From Myxococcales bacterium (GTDB lineage Bacteria > Myxococcota_A > Polyangia > Haliangiales > Haliangiaceae), in NCBI GenBank assembly GCA_016717005.1, contig JADJUF010000019.1:1-64000 (forward strand): a DNA stretch of 64,000 bases, read 5' to 3'. The translations under genes and the position numbers were made by a program. Numbering within the stretch: position 1 is the first letter of the stretch; each line of letters begins with the position of its first letter. Of this stretch, positions 1 to 7,899 are shown piece after piece. The notes beneath the pieces were generated by a model. It searched no databases. It was not told the origin of the DNA and was given only the letters and a program-made list of their open reading frames with translations.

Positions 1-446
1 CCCAGCAGATCGAGGCGCCGCTGTACTGGCAGCGCGACCCCGACGCCGCGGGCGGCTGGCGCCACTACGCGCTGACCGGGCTGGCGCCGCTGCCGCTCGA
101 CGCGCCGGTCACGCACCTGTCCTACTACGAGGCGTTCGCGTTCGCGCAGTGGGCCGGGGCCCGGCTGCCGACCGAGTTCGAGTGGGAGGCGGTCGCGCCG
201 CAGCTCGCCTGGGGCGCGCGCTGGGAGTGGACCGAGAGCGCGTACAAGCCGTACCCCGGGTTCCGCAAGGCCGTCGGCGCCGTCGGCGAGTACAACGGCA
301 AGTTCATGGTCAACCAGCAGGTGCTGCGCGGGGCGTCGTTCGCGACCCCGCCGGGCCACGCGCGCCTGACCTATCGCAACTTCTTTCACGCGCCGCTGCG
401 CTGGCAGTACACCGGCCTGCGCCTGGCGCGTCCGAGGGACGCATGA
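1..446 (+). CDS. egtB: EgtB-like ergothioneine sulfoxide synthase, C-terminal part
   Basis: The frame is open from the window edge, so only the last 147 residues are seen. They form the end of a formylglycine-generating-enzyme-like (SUMF1/FGE) fold, with LPTEFEWEA, then WEWTES, a GEYNGKFM stretch, LRGASF and a final RW..TGLRLA. EgtB is a mononuclear iron enzyme that joins hercynine to a thiol (gamma-glutamylcysteine or cysteine) to give the sulfoxide precursor of ergothioneine. The assignment over a generic SUMF1 protein rests on the ATGA overlap with egtD immediately downstream, which indicates translational coupling. The N-terminal DinB-like iron-binding domain lies outside the window, so thiol specificity cannot be judged. 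Confidence 0.88.
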   Translation, partial: QQIEAPLYWQRDPDAAGGWRHYALTGLAPLPLDAPVTHLSYYEAFAFAQWAGARLPTEFEWEAVAPQLAWGARWEWTESAYKPYPGFRKAVGAVGEYNGKFMVNQQVLRGASFATPPGHARLTYRNFFHAPLRWQYTGLRLARPRDA

Positions 447-1432
447 TCTCGCCCGCCCAGCCCGCCGCCCGCCGGACCGATCTCGCCACGCACGTGCTCG
501 AGGGGCTGAGCGCGCCGCAGAAGTTCCTGTCGTCGCTGTGGTTCTACGATGACGAGGGCTCGCGGCTGTTCCAGGAGATCATGGCGCTGCCCGAGTACTA
601 CCTGACCCGGCTCGAGCACCAGCTCCTCGACGAGCGCGCCGACGAGCTGGTCGGGCTGATCGCGTCGGAGCCGCGGCCGATCGATCTGCTCGAGCTCGGG
701 AGCGGCGACGGCGCCAAGACCGTGACGCTGCTGGCGGCGCTGCACCGCGCCCACCCCGCGTGCGTGTTCCACCCGATGGACATCTCGCGCCACGCCCTCG
801 ACGAGCTGGTCAGCCGGGTCAACGCGCGCGTGCCCGAGCTGGCGGTGGCGCCGGTGTGCGGCGACTACTTCCTGGCCTGGCCCGAGACCACGCCCGATCA
901 CCGGCAGGTCGCGATGTTCCTCGGCAGCAACCTGGGCAACTTCGACGGCGCCGGCGCCGAGGCGCTGCTCGGGCGCATCCGCGGCCGCCTGCGCGGCGGC
1001 GATCTGCTGGTGCTCGGCGTCGATCTGATCAAGGACCCGGCGGTGATCCTGTCGGCCTACAACGATCCCCAGGGCGTGACCGCGCGCTTCAACCTCAACG
1101 TCCTGCGCCGGCTCAACCGCGAGCTCGACATGGACTTCGACCTGACGACGTTCCGGCACTACCCGACCTACTCGCCGCTCGATGGCGCGGCCCGCAGCTT
1201 CCTGATCAGCACCCGGGCGCAGGTGATCACCAGCCGGGTGCTCGGGCGCTCCTTCGAGCTCGGCGCGGGCGAGGCCATCTACACCGAGCAGTCGCAGAAG
1301 TACAGCCGCGCCTCGATCGAGCGCCTCGCCGCCGCCACCGGGTTCGCGGTCAAGGCGTTCGTCACCGATCCGCGCGAGTGGTACGCGCTGGTGGTGTGCC
1401 GCACCGTCGCGGGCCCGACCGCGACGCCGTGA
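443..1432 (+). CDS. egtD: L-histidine N-alpha-methyltransferase EgtD
   Basis: A 329-residue protein, close to the roughly 320 residues usual for EgtD. It would transfer three methyl groups from SAM to histidine, giving hercynine, the substrate of EgtB. Visible features are the N-terminal PQKFLSSLWFYDDEGS..F..I..LPEYY segment typical of the family, the SAM-binding ELGSGDGAKT motif near residues 81-90, FLGSNLGNF near residue 160, and C-terminal TEQSQKYS. The ATG lies inside the upstream stop (ATGA), so egtB and egtD form a coupled pair. No partner gene such as egtA, egtC or egtE follows; the next gene is on the other strand. Confidence 0.95.
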   Translation: MISPAQPAARRTDLATHVLEGLSAPQKFLSSLWFYDDEGSRLFQEIMALPEYYLTRLEHQLLDERADELVGLIASEPRPIDLLELGSGDGAKTVTLLAALHRAHPACVFHPMDISRHALDELVSRVNARVPELAVAPVCGDYFLAWPETTPDHRQVAMFLGSNLGNFDGAGAEALLGRIRGRLRGGDLLVLGVDLIKDPAVILSAYNDPQGVTARFNLNVLRRLNRELDMDFDLTTFRHYPTYSPLDGAARSFLISTRAQVITSRVLGRSFELGAGEAIYTEQSQKYSRASIERLAAATGFAVKAFVTDPREWYALVVCRTVAGPTATP

Positions 1433-1517
1433 CGCCGCGACGCCGCGCGCGCGCCGCGTCTCGAGATCGGGTCGACGAGGCGGCTCGGGAGGTCGCCCCC
1501 ACTTCGAACGCGCCGCC

Positions 1518-3569
1518 CTACTCGTCGTCGTCGTCGCGCTCGTCGTCGTAGCCGGGGTCAGGGCCGAGCTCGACGTCGGCGTAGTCCTTGATCATCGGCT
1601 TGCCGCACTGGAGCGCGGCCGGCTTGTGCTGGGTGGCGACGTCGGCGCCGACCGGGGTGGCGCGCGCGCGGACCTCGGCCAGCCGGGCCCACAGCACCGC
1701 GCCGTCGGCGAACCCGACCGCGACCTCGGCGCCGCTGGGGTCGACACCGATCGCGGTCGCGTCGAAGCCGACGACCTCGTCGGGCAGCGGCCACGCCACC
1801 ACCGCGTGGGTCGTCGGGTCCCACAGGTAGATCGACGCGCCGACCAGCGCCAGCGCGTCGCTGCCCGGGATGAAGGCGACGGCCTCGATGTTGTCGTCGA
1901 CCAGCTCGAGCCCGCCCAGCCCCCGCTGCTTGGCGGTGTCGTACAGGTGCGCCGTGACGCCGTCGTAGGACACCGCGCGCTCGCGGCCGCGCTCGAGCCA
2001 CAGGTACAGCGGGTCCTCGCAGTCGTAGGCGTGGAACCCGAACAGCGCCCGCCGGTCCGGTCGCACGACGTAGAACGCGTGGTCGTCGTTGAACGCGAGG
2101 CGGCCGGTGGCGAGGTCGAGGTCGAGCAGGAACAGCGCGTCGGGGCGTCGCAGCCACGTCGTCGGCCGCGAGGCGCCGTGCTGGATCATCACCCGGTCGT
2201 CCCGGTCCCACGCCAGGTCGTCGCCGTGGCGATCGACCGAGGAGCTCGACGCCTGCTCGTCGATCGGCGTCGGCGCCGCGGTCGTCAGGTCGGCGGCGAA
2301 GACCCCGTCGAAGGTCGCGTAGAGCGCGTCGCGCCCCGGGGCGACGTCGAGGGCCTCGACCGCGGCCGTCGCGCCGGTGGCGGCGACCTGGCCGCGGCGC
2401 CAGACGCGCAGCCGATCGGCGGCGGAGATCACCGCGCCCTCGAGCGCGGCGATCGTGCTGACCCCGCCGAGGTTGGTCCCGGACGCGGTGACGACCGTAC
2501 CGGTGGCGGTGTCGACGACGCCGAGCCGGTACGTGCCCATCTGGATCAGCACCCGCGTCGAGGCCGGGATCGGATGCAAGCGCAGGACCGCCGCCGGCAG
2601 CTCGATCGTCCGCGCCGCCGTGCCGGCCGCCGCCGCCAGCACGGTCAGGTGGCGGCGCGCCGCCGCGACCACCGCGCTGCCGTCGTCGAGCCAGATCGGG
2701 CCGCCGAGCGCGGTCGTGTAGCGCGCGCGCACCGCGCCGTCGGCGCCCGTGATGGCCACCTTGCTGCCGGCGACCGACAGGCCGAGCCCACCCGGCCCCC
2801 GCACCCACAGAGGCCCGCCGGTCGGGACGGCGGTCACGGTCCCGGCGACCAGGTCGCCGAGCCGGGCCGGGCCCGTGCGCCCGACGCGCTCGACGTAGGC
2901 GTGGCTGGCGTCGACGAAGCGCGGCCGGTCGCACGCGTCGAGGCCGGTGAACACCTTCACCGCTGCCAGCGTCGTCGCGTCGCGCAGGGTCGGCCACCGA
3001 TCGGCGCTGCACGTGAGCACCCGGGCGCCGTCGGGCGAGACCGCCATCGTGAAGGTGCCACCGGCGGCCGCGCCGGCCGCGGGCTCCGGCAGCGCGAGCG
3101 GCGCGACCGCGAGCGACGCCGGGTCGATGGTCCAGGCCGCCGCGGCCTTGGCGGCTTGGCCGTAGGCGAGCACCTGGCCGCCGGCGCGCACCAGCCGCGA
3201 CGGCGCGCCCGCGCCGAAGTCGGCGGCGGTCACGGTCACGGCGCCGGTGGTGAGATCGATGACGGCGAGCCTGCGGCCGGCGATGAGGCCGAGGGCGCGT
3301 CCGCGATCGACCGCGAGCAGATCGATGACCGTCGCCGGCAGGCGCCACGCCGGTTCGACGCCGGCGGTCCACATCCAGTCCGGCCCCGCGCTGGGCGCGG
3401 TCGGCGTCGTCGGCGCCCCGTCGGACGCCGTGCCGACGGCCGCGGCCGGCGTCGGCGGTGCGGTCGTGCCCGGGGCCGTCGGTGCGGCCGGGTGGCACGC
3501 GGCGCTGGTCATCAGGGTCGCGAGGATGCCCCCGTAGACCGAGGTGCGTCGGAGCCCAGGACTCTGCAT
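1518..3569 (-). CDS. Putative lipoprotein with WD40-like beta-propeller repeats
   Basis: A 683-residue exported protein of unknown role. The start ATG is followed by a short basic region, a hydrophobic stretch and a plausible lipobox ending in SAAC at about residue 25, then a Pro/Ala/Thr-rich linker. The rest is a series of beta-strand repeats with alternating small and hydrophobic residues and recurring VSPDGARVL- or VDPSGAEVAVG-type segments, as in WD40/YVTN propellers. The C-terminus is very acidic, with clustered Asp and Glu. The start is supported by a TATAGT hexamer ending exactly 6 nt before the ATG. It is convergent with egtD and no functional partner is obvious. Confidence 0.7.
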   Translation of the reverse strand: MQSPGLRRTSVYGGILATLMTSAACHPAAPTAPGTTAPPTPAAAVGTASDGAPTTPTAPSAGPDWMWTAGVEPAWRLPATVIDLLAVDRGRALGLIAGRRLAVIDLTTGAVTVTAADFGAGAPSRLVRAGGQVLAYGQAAKAAAAWTIDPASLAVAPLALPEPAAGAAAGGTFTMAVSPDGARVLTCSADRWPTLRDATTLAAVKVFTGLDACDRPRFVDASHAYVERVGRTGPARLGDLVAGTVTAVPTGGPLWVRGPGGLGLSVAGSKVAITGADGAVRARYTTALGGPIWLDDGSAVVAAARRHLTVLAAAAGTAARTIELPAAVLRLHPIPASTRVLIQMGTYRLGVVDTATGTVVTASGTNLGGVSTIAALEGAVISAADRLRVWRRGQVAATGATAAVEALDVAPGRDALYATFDGVFAADLTTAAPTPIDEQASSSSVDRHGDDLAWDRDDRVMIQHGASRPTTWLRRPDALFLLDLDLATGRLAFNDDHAFYVVRPDRRALFGFHAYDCEDPLYLWLERGRERAVSYDGVTAHLYDTAKQRGLGGLELVDDNIEAVAFIPGSDALALVGASIYLWDPTTHAVVAWPLPDEVVGFDATAIGVDPSGAEVAVGFADGAVLWARLAEVRARATPVGADVATQHKPAALQCGKPMIKDYADVELGPDPGYDDERDDDDE

Positions 3570-3575
3570 CGCGCG

Positions 3576-3581
3576 ACTATA
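3576..3581 (-). promoter_or_regulatory. -10 hexamer TATAGT placed for a leaderless mRNA
   Basis: On the minus strand TATAGT is followed by 6 nt and then the ATG at 3569. A -10 box covers -12 to -7, so transcription would start at the A of the ATG. No Shine-Dalgarno sequence is present. Confidence 0.55.
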
Positions 3582-3640
3582 GCTGCGCGCGCGGATCGTC
3601 AGGCGCGCCCGGCCGTCATTGCACCACCAGGTCGTCGTCG

Positions 3641-3700
3641 AAGCGCCTGTCGGGGGCTCCCCCCCGACGGGGGAGGGTTCGGCGACGAACCCTCTGGAGC
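3641..3700 (-). repeat. Paired-hairpin 3'-end repeat, copy R1
   Basis: Read on the minus strand, it begins at the TGA stop of the glutathione transferase gene. The first stem pairs GAGGGTTCG with CGAACCCTC around a TCGC loop. A second stem pairs GTCGGGGG with CCCCCGAC. Copies near 13.0 kb keep the TCGC loop and the pairing but differ in stem bases. It could act as an RNA-end stabiliser, terminator or REP-like element; there is no T-tract. Confidence 0.7.
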
Positions 3701-4414
3701 TCAGTCGTCGAGCTCCGGGTAGCGACGGAAGATGCCGTGCTCGTTGAACGGGAGCCGGCGCTCGGACGCCAGGTAACGCGCGAGTCGTGGGCGCGCCGCC
3801 ACCCTGTCGCGCAGCGCGAACAACGACGGCAGGTCGGCGCGCACGCGCGCGAGCGCCCGCGGGAAGGCGTAGCTCAGGCCCTCGACCACCTGGAACCCGG
3901 CCAGGTCGGCGTAGCTCACGTCGTCGCCGACCAGCACGCCGCGCGGGTTGCGCTCGAGCAGCTGCTCCAGATAGCCGAGGTACTTCGGGATCCGCGCGGC
4001 GCGGAACGCCGCGGCGCGCTGCCGGGCCGCGTCGCGCTGGTCCTCGTAGTACTGCGCGACCGAGAGCGGGTGGTGGCTGTCGTGCGCCTCGGCCACCAGA
4101 TCCGCGATCGTCAGCGCGACCGCGCGCGCGGTCAGCCGGCCCTGTTCGTCGCCGGGCGCCAGCCCCAGGCGCTCGCCGAGGAACGCGGTGATGGCCGCGG
4201 TCTGGCTCACCCACAGCTCGCCCGCGCGCAGGAACGGCGGCGCCAGCGGCACGAGCGGTCCGGTCCCCTCGCCGCGCATCAGCGCCTGCATGCGCGCGAC
4301 GCCGCCGGGCGTGCGCGCGACGTCGACGTACGCGACCCCGGCGTCCTCGAGCACGAGCCGCACGAACTCGCCGCGGCCCTGGATCGAGGGCCAGTAGTAG
4401 AGCTCGTAGGTCAT
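3701..4414 (-). CDS. Glutathione S-transferase family protein
   Basis: A 237-residue protein, somewhat longer than the roughly 200-220 usual for cytosolic transferases. The N-terminal thioredoxin-like domain starts YELYYWPSIQGRGEFVRLVL, with the Tyr and the GRGE..R pattern of sigma/pi-type enzymes, and PL.PPFL..GELWVSQTAAI near residues 55-75 gives the glutathione-binding cis-Pro and Ser segment. The alpha-helical C-terminal domain includes LVGDDVSYADLAGFQVVEGL. It probably conjugates glutathione to electrophiles or acts as an isomerase; the substrate cannot be inferred. The ATG at 4414 is preferred over an upstream codon because GGAGGAT lies just upstream, with a TACGCT hexamer further up. 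Confidence 0.87.
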   Translation of the reverse strand: MTYELYYWPSIQGRGEFVRLVLEDAGVAYVDVARTPGGVARMQALMRGEGTGPLVPLAPPFLRAGELWVSQTAAITAFLGERLGLAPGDEQGRLTARAVALTIADLVAEAHDSHHPLSVAQYYEDQRDAARQRAAAFRAARIPKYLGYLEQLLERNPRGVLVGDDVSYADLAGFQVVEGLSYAFPRALARVRADLPSLFALRDRVAARPRLARYLASERRLPFNEHGIFRRYPELDD

Positions 4415-4605
4415 CGCATCCTCCGCGCCGAGCGTACGCCCGCGCCGCACCGCGATGGGCGCGCGAGGTCGCGCGGCGCCACGCCGGGGGGCGGCAGTTA
4501 GGGCGTGCCGCGGCTCGCGCGCGGTGCGTCTGGGCGCGTATCGTGGGGCCGGTCGCCTGCCACCGGTCGGTGGAGGACGGCCGACGAAACCTCGGGGGAG
4601 GACTC

Positions 4606-5874
4606 ATGACGCTCGCGCACCGCTCGTTGTTGTTGCTCGCGATCCCGCTCACCGTCGCCGCGTGCGGCAAGAAGAAGGACGACGCCGGCAAGCCCGCCGC
4701 GCCCGCGGCTGGGACGGCCGCGCCCGCGCCCGCGACCGGGACGGCCGCGACGCCTGCGCCCGCGACCGGGACCGCCGCGGGCACCGCCGCCGTCGCGCCG
4801 CCGCCGCCGGCCGCGACCTCGTCGATCAAGGTCGACGACGAGCTGATGGCCGCGCTCAAGGCGGTCGCGTCGGCGTGCACGATCGAGCCGAAGGACATGC
4901 GGGTCAGCTGCGCCAACGGCGAGGACAAGGCCAAGGACGACCTGCTCGGCTACAACGGCCGCAAGCCGCAAGAGGCGGCGCCGACGCTGGCGGTCGCGCT
5001 GGCGGACGCCGATCCCAAGCTCGCGACCGTGGCGGCCGAGGCCCTGGCGGGCTCGCGCTTCAACGGCGGCTGGGGCGAGGGCGTCGGGGTCGGCGCGGTC
5101 AGCAAGGACGTCGCGCGCCTGCTCCTGGCGACGATCGAGAAGCTGCCGGCCATCGGCCCGTACCAGGCGCGGCGGGTGATCGGCTCGGTCATGACCGCGG
5201 CCTCGCTCGCGGATCTCGACGCCGAGGCCCACGCGATGCTGGAGCGGAACCCCGACGAGTGGGTCCAGAAGGGCGGCTGGAAGGCGTCGACGCTGTACGG
5301 GCGGCTCAAGCCGTTCCCCAAGCTCGAGGCGATGGCCAAGGACAACGCCAAGGACCCGACGCTGGTCGCGGCGAACGCGCTCAACAGCTTCTACAACATC
5401 ACCGACGACGAGCGCGCCACGTTGTGCCCGTGGGCGATGAGCAAGGTCAGCGTCGACGCGCCCGAGGGCGAGGCCGAGATCTTCGGCCAGGTCGGGGCCA
5501 TCCTGACCAACTGCAAGGGCACCTGGATCGATCAGCTCCAGGACTTCGCCGACGCCCAGCTCGCCAAGAAGGTGTTCGATCGCCAGTACTACTTCGTGTT
5601 CCGCGAGCTGTGCCACGACTTCATCAAGGGCCAGACCACCGATCGGGCCACCGAGGCCCAGTGCGAGCGCAACTTCAAGTTCCTCGAGAAGGTCGTCAAC
5701 ACCGACGGCGTCGAGCCGACCAACCGCGGCTACGCCCTCGACGCGATCAGCTACCAGCGCCGCGACGAGAAGTCGCTCAAGCTGATGCAGAAGTACCAGA
5801 AGCACAAGGTCAAGGAGATCGCCGAGACCGCCCAGAAGTCGATCAAGATGCTCGAGGGCTACGTCAAGAAGTAG
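4606..5874 (+). CDS. Lipoprotein with alanine/proline-rich linker and helical repeats
   Basis: A 422-residue protein of unknown function. The ATG is preceded by GGGGGAGG at a good distance. The signal peptide ends in a clear lipobox, LTVAAC, followed by a short Lys-rich segment and a low-complexity linker of Ala, Pro, Gly and Thr built from repeated PATGTAA-like units. The remainder is mostly alpha-helical, with regularly spaced Leu/Ala helices such as LAVALADADPKLATVAAEAL, suggesting HEAT/ARM-like repeats, plus Cys residues in the C-terminal half (ELCHDFIKGQ, QCERNFKF). It probably sits in the outer or inner membrane facing the periplasm. Confidence 0.7.
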   Translation: MTLAHRSLLLLAIPLTVAACGKKKDDAGKPAAPAAGTAAPAPATGTAATPAPATGTAAGTAAVAPPPPAATSSIKVDDELMAALKAVASACTIEPKDMRVSCANGEDKAKDDLLGYNGRKPQEAAPTLAVALADADPKLATVAAEALAGSRFNGGWGEGVGVGAVSKDVARLLLATIEKLPAIGPYQARRVIGSVMTAASLADLDAEAHAMLERNPDEWVQKGGWKASTLYGRLKPFPKLEAMAKDNAKDPTLVAANALNSFYNITDDERATLCPWAMSKVSVDAPEGEAEIFGQVGAILTNCKGTWIDQLQDFADAQLAKKVFDRQYYFVFRELCHDFIKGQTTDRATEAQCERNFKFLEKVVNTDGVEPTNRGYALDAISYQRRDEKSLKLMQKYQKHKVKEIAETAQKSIKMLEGYVKK

Positions 5875-5894
5875 CCCGAGCGGTTCGCGCGGCG

Positions 5895-5929
5895 GGGCCA
5901 GTTCGGGTGGCCACGCTGGCAACTGGCCC
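5895..5929. terminator. Inverted repeat, possible terminator or operator
   Basis: GGGCCAGTT pairs perfectly with AACTGGCCC across a 17-nt loop, about 20 nt after the lipoprotein stop. There is no T-run, so it may equally be an operator for the DUF4157 gene that follows. Confidence 0.35.
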
Positions 5930-6019
5930 AGATCACACGGCGATCGAGGGGCGGGCGGTGTGGCGGAAAAAGTTGTCACATCGCGGCGAACGCGGCCCTG
6001 CAACCACAGGAGGCCGCCG

Positions 6020-7648
6020 ATGTCTGACCGCACGTTCCGTTCGTCGCACGAGTCCGAGGGGGTGACGCCGCTGCTGGGCTACCGGCCCTCTCCGGGCAAG
6101 TCGAGCCTGACCTCCCGCCTCACCGGGCGCGGTCCGCTGGCGCGCGCCGCCGACCTCGGGGCCTCACGCGCCGGTGGCCGCGATGCCAATGGCGTCGCCC
6201 GCGACGCCGAGCCGGCGGTCGCGGCCGCCACGTCGTCGGCTGGCACCGCGCTGCCGGCCGGTGCGCGCGATCGCTTCGAGTCGTCGCTGGGCGTCGATCT
6301 AGGGGCGGTCCGGGTCCACACCGGGCCCGACTCCGCCCACGCGAGCGCCGCGGTCGGCGCCCGCGCGTACACGATCGGCAATGACATCCACTTCGCCGAC
6401 GGCCAGTATCGACCGGACGATCCGTTCGGCATGCACCTCCTGGCCCACGAGGTCGCGCACACCGTGCAGCAATCGAGCGGCACCCCGCGACGCCAACACA
6501 AGCTCGAGGTGACGGCGCCCGGCGACGTCGCCGAGGTCGAGGCGGATCGCGCCGCCGACGCGATGGTGATCGGAGCGCCGGCGTCGATCGGCTCGATGCA
6601 AGGCGTCGGGCGGGTGATCGCGCGCGCGGCCGACCCGGCGGCGCCGGCCACGGGCGCGGCGCCTGCGGCCGACGGTGCGGCGCCCGCGGCCGACGGCAAG
6701 GGCGAGGCGATGGGCAGCAAGGAGAAGCCGTTCCCGGTCGGGCTCGACGGCGTGAGCCTGTCGCTCGGCAAGGGCAGCGCCCTGAAGATCCCGTGGGCCA
6801 TGAACGAGATGTCGATCAGCAAGAGCTGGAAGGCCGAGGAGAAGCTCGAGAAGACGCTGAGCAAGCAGATCGCGGTGCCGGCTGGCGCGCTGCCGGGCGG
6901 CCTGTCGATGACGGCCAGCGGCACCGCCAGCCTGGGCGCCTCGGTGTCGGCGAACGTCACCGGCAGCGTCGTCCAGCTCGGCGGCCCGCACACCGACAGC
7001 GCCGGCGCCGAGGTCTCGGTCAGCGGCAGCGCCGGGCTCGAGGCCACGGTCGAGGGCATGCTCGGGCTCGGCGCGTACGTCGGCATCCCGCCGATCAACG
7101 TCGGCGCCGAGGGCTACGTCACGCTCGGCGCGACCACCAGCGCCAAGGCCACGGTCGCCGGGCAGGGCCGGTTCTTGCCGTCGGGCGGCTGGAGCGGCAG
7201 CGTGACCTTCACCGTCCCGCTCGAGGCCAAGATCACCGGCACCGGCGGCATCCGGTTGTTCTACTCGTCGCTCATCAAGTCGGGTGAGCTGCAGAAGTTC
7301 GAGCTCAAGAGCGTCGACATCGCCAAGGCCTCGATCGCCTGCGTCATCCAGTGCGATCTCGCCACCGGCCAGGCCACCGATCACACCGTGACCACGTTCG
7401 AGGTCTTGCCGCTGTTCCAGAGCGTGCCCGTGACCGCGGCCGAGTACCGGCAGTGGGCCAAGCGCGAGGAGGGCGAGCGCGACGGCGGCAGCGGCTCCGG
7501 GCCTGGGGTGCCCCCGTCAGCGTTCGACGAGCCCGAGGAGGACAAGAGCTTCGACGAGCTGTGCGGCGAGGATGATCCCTCGGTGATGTGCGACCCGGGC
7601 GGCGATCCCGACTCGATCATGTACGGCTCCGGCCCCGGCGTCCCGTGA
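6020..7648 (+). CDS. DUF4157 (eCIS-associated) protein with beta-rich C-terminal region
   Basis: A 542-residue protein with no signal peptide. The ATG is preceded by AGGAGG 7 nt upstream. Residues about 85-165 match the DUF4157/eCIS-core domain: LPAGARDRFESSLGVDLGAVRVHTG, then IHFADGQY and HLLAHEVAHTVQQ, a zincin-like HExxH. DUF4157 is often found in cargo proteins of extracellular contractile injection systems. After an Ala/Pro-rich linker with duplicated APAADG units, residues about 240-500 are strongly beta, rich in Gly, Ser and Thr, with alternating strands as in a barrel or beta-helix. The C-terminus carries acidic and GSGPGVP repeats. No eCIS sheath, tube or baseplate genes are in this window. 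Whether it is an effector, a self-processing protease or a surface protein is open. Confidence 0.72.
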   Translation: MSDRTFRSSHESEGVTPLLGYRPSPGKSSLTSRLTGRGPLARAADLGASRAGGRDANGVARDAEPAVAAATSSAGTALPAGARDRFESSLGVDLGAVRVHTGPDSAHASAAVGARAYTIGNDIHFADGQYRPDDPFGMHLLAHEVAHTVQQSSGTPRRQHKLEVTAPGDVAEVEADRAADAMVIGAPASIGSMQGVGRVIARAADPAAPATGAAPAADGAAPAADGKGEAMGSKEKPFPVGLDGVSLSLGKGSALKIPWAMNEMSISKSWKAEEKLEKTLSKQIAVPAGALPGGLSMTASGTASLGASVSANVTGSVVQLGGPHTDSAGAEVSVSGSAGLEATVEGMLGLGAYVGIPPINVGAEGYVTLGATTSAKATVAGQGRFLPSGGWSGSVTFTVPLEAKITGTGGIRLFYSSLIKSGELQKFELKSVDIAKASIACVIQCDLATGQATDHTVTTFEVLPLFQSVPVTAAEYRQWAKREEGERDGGSGSGPGVPPSAFDEPEEDKSFDELCGEDDPSVMCDPGGDPDSIMYGSGPGVP

Positions 7649-7899
7649 CCGTGCGGCGACCGCCGCGCCGGGGGCCAGCGCGCGGCCGCGGGTCGCCGGC
7701 ACCGCCGGCCTCGAACGTAGACCCTCGTCCGCGCTGTCGTGGACCGCTGCGACCAAGCCGCGCGCGCGCGTCAGCCGTCGGCGCTGTGGTCCCTCGGCCG
7801 CGGTCCGCGCCGTCCCGTCGTCGCGATCACGTCGTCGCGGGCCGGCCGGAGCTCCCGGCGCGGCGCCGGCGCGGGGGCCGCTGACCGGCCCGGTCTCGG

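Noticed and set aside
3..446. Sulfatase-activating formylglycine enzyme
   Set aside because: The fold is shared, but the overlap with egtD and the C-terminal sequence favour EgtB.
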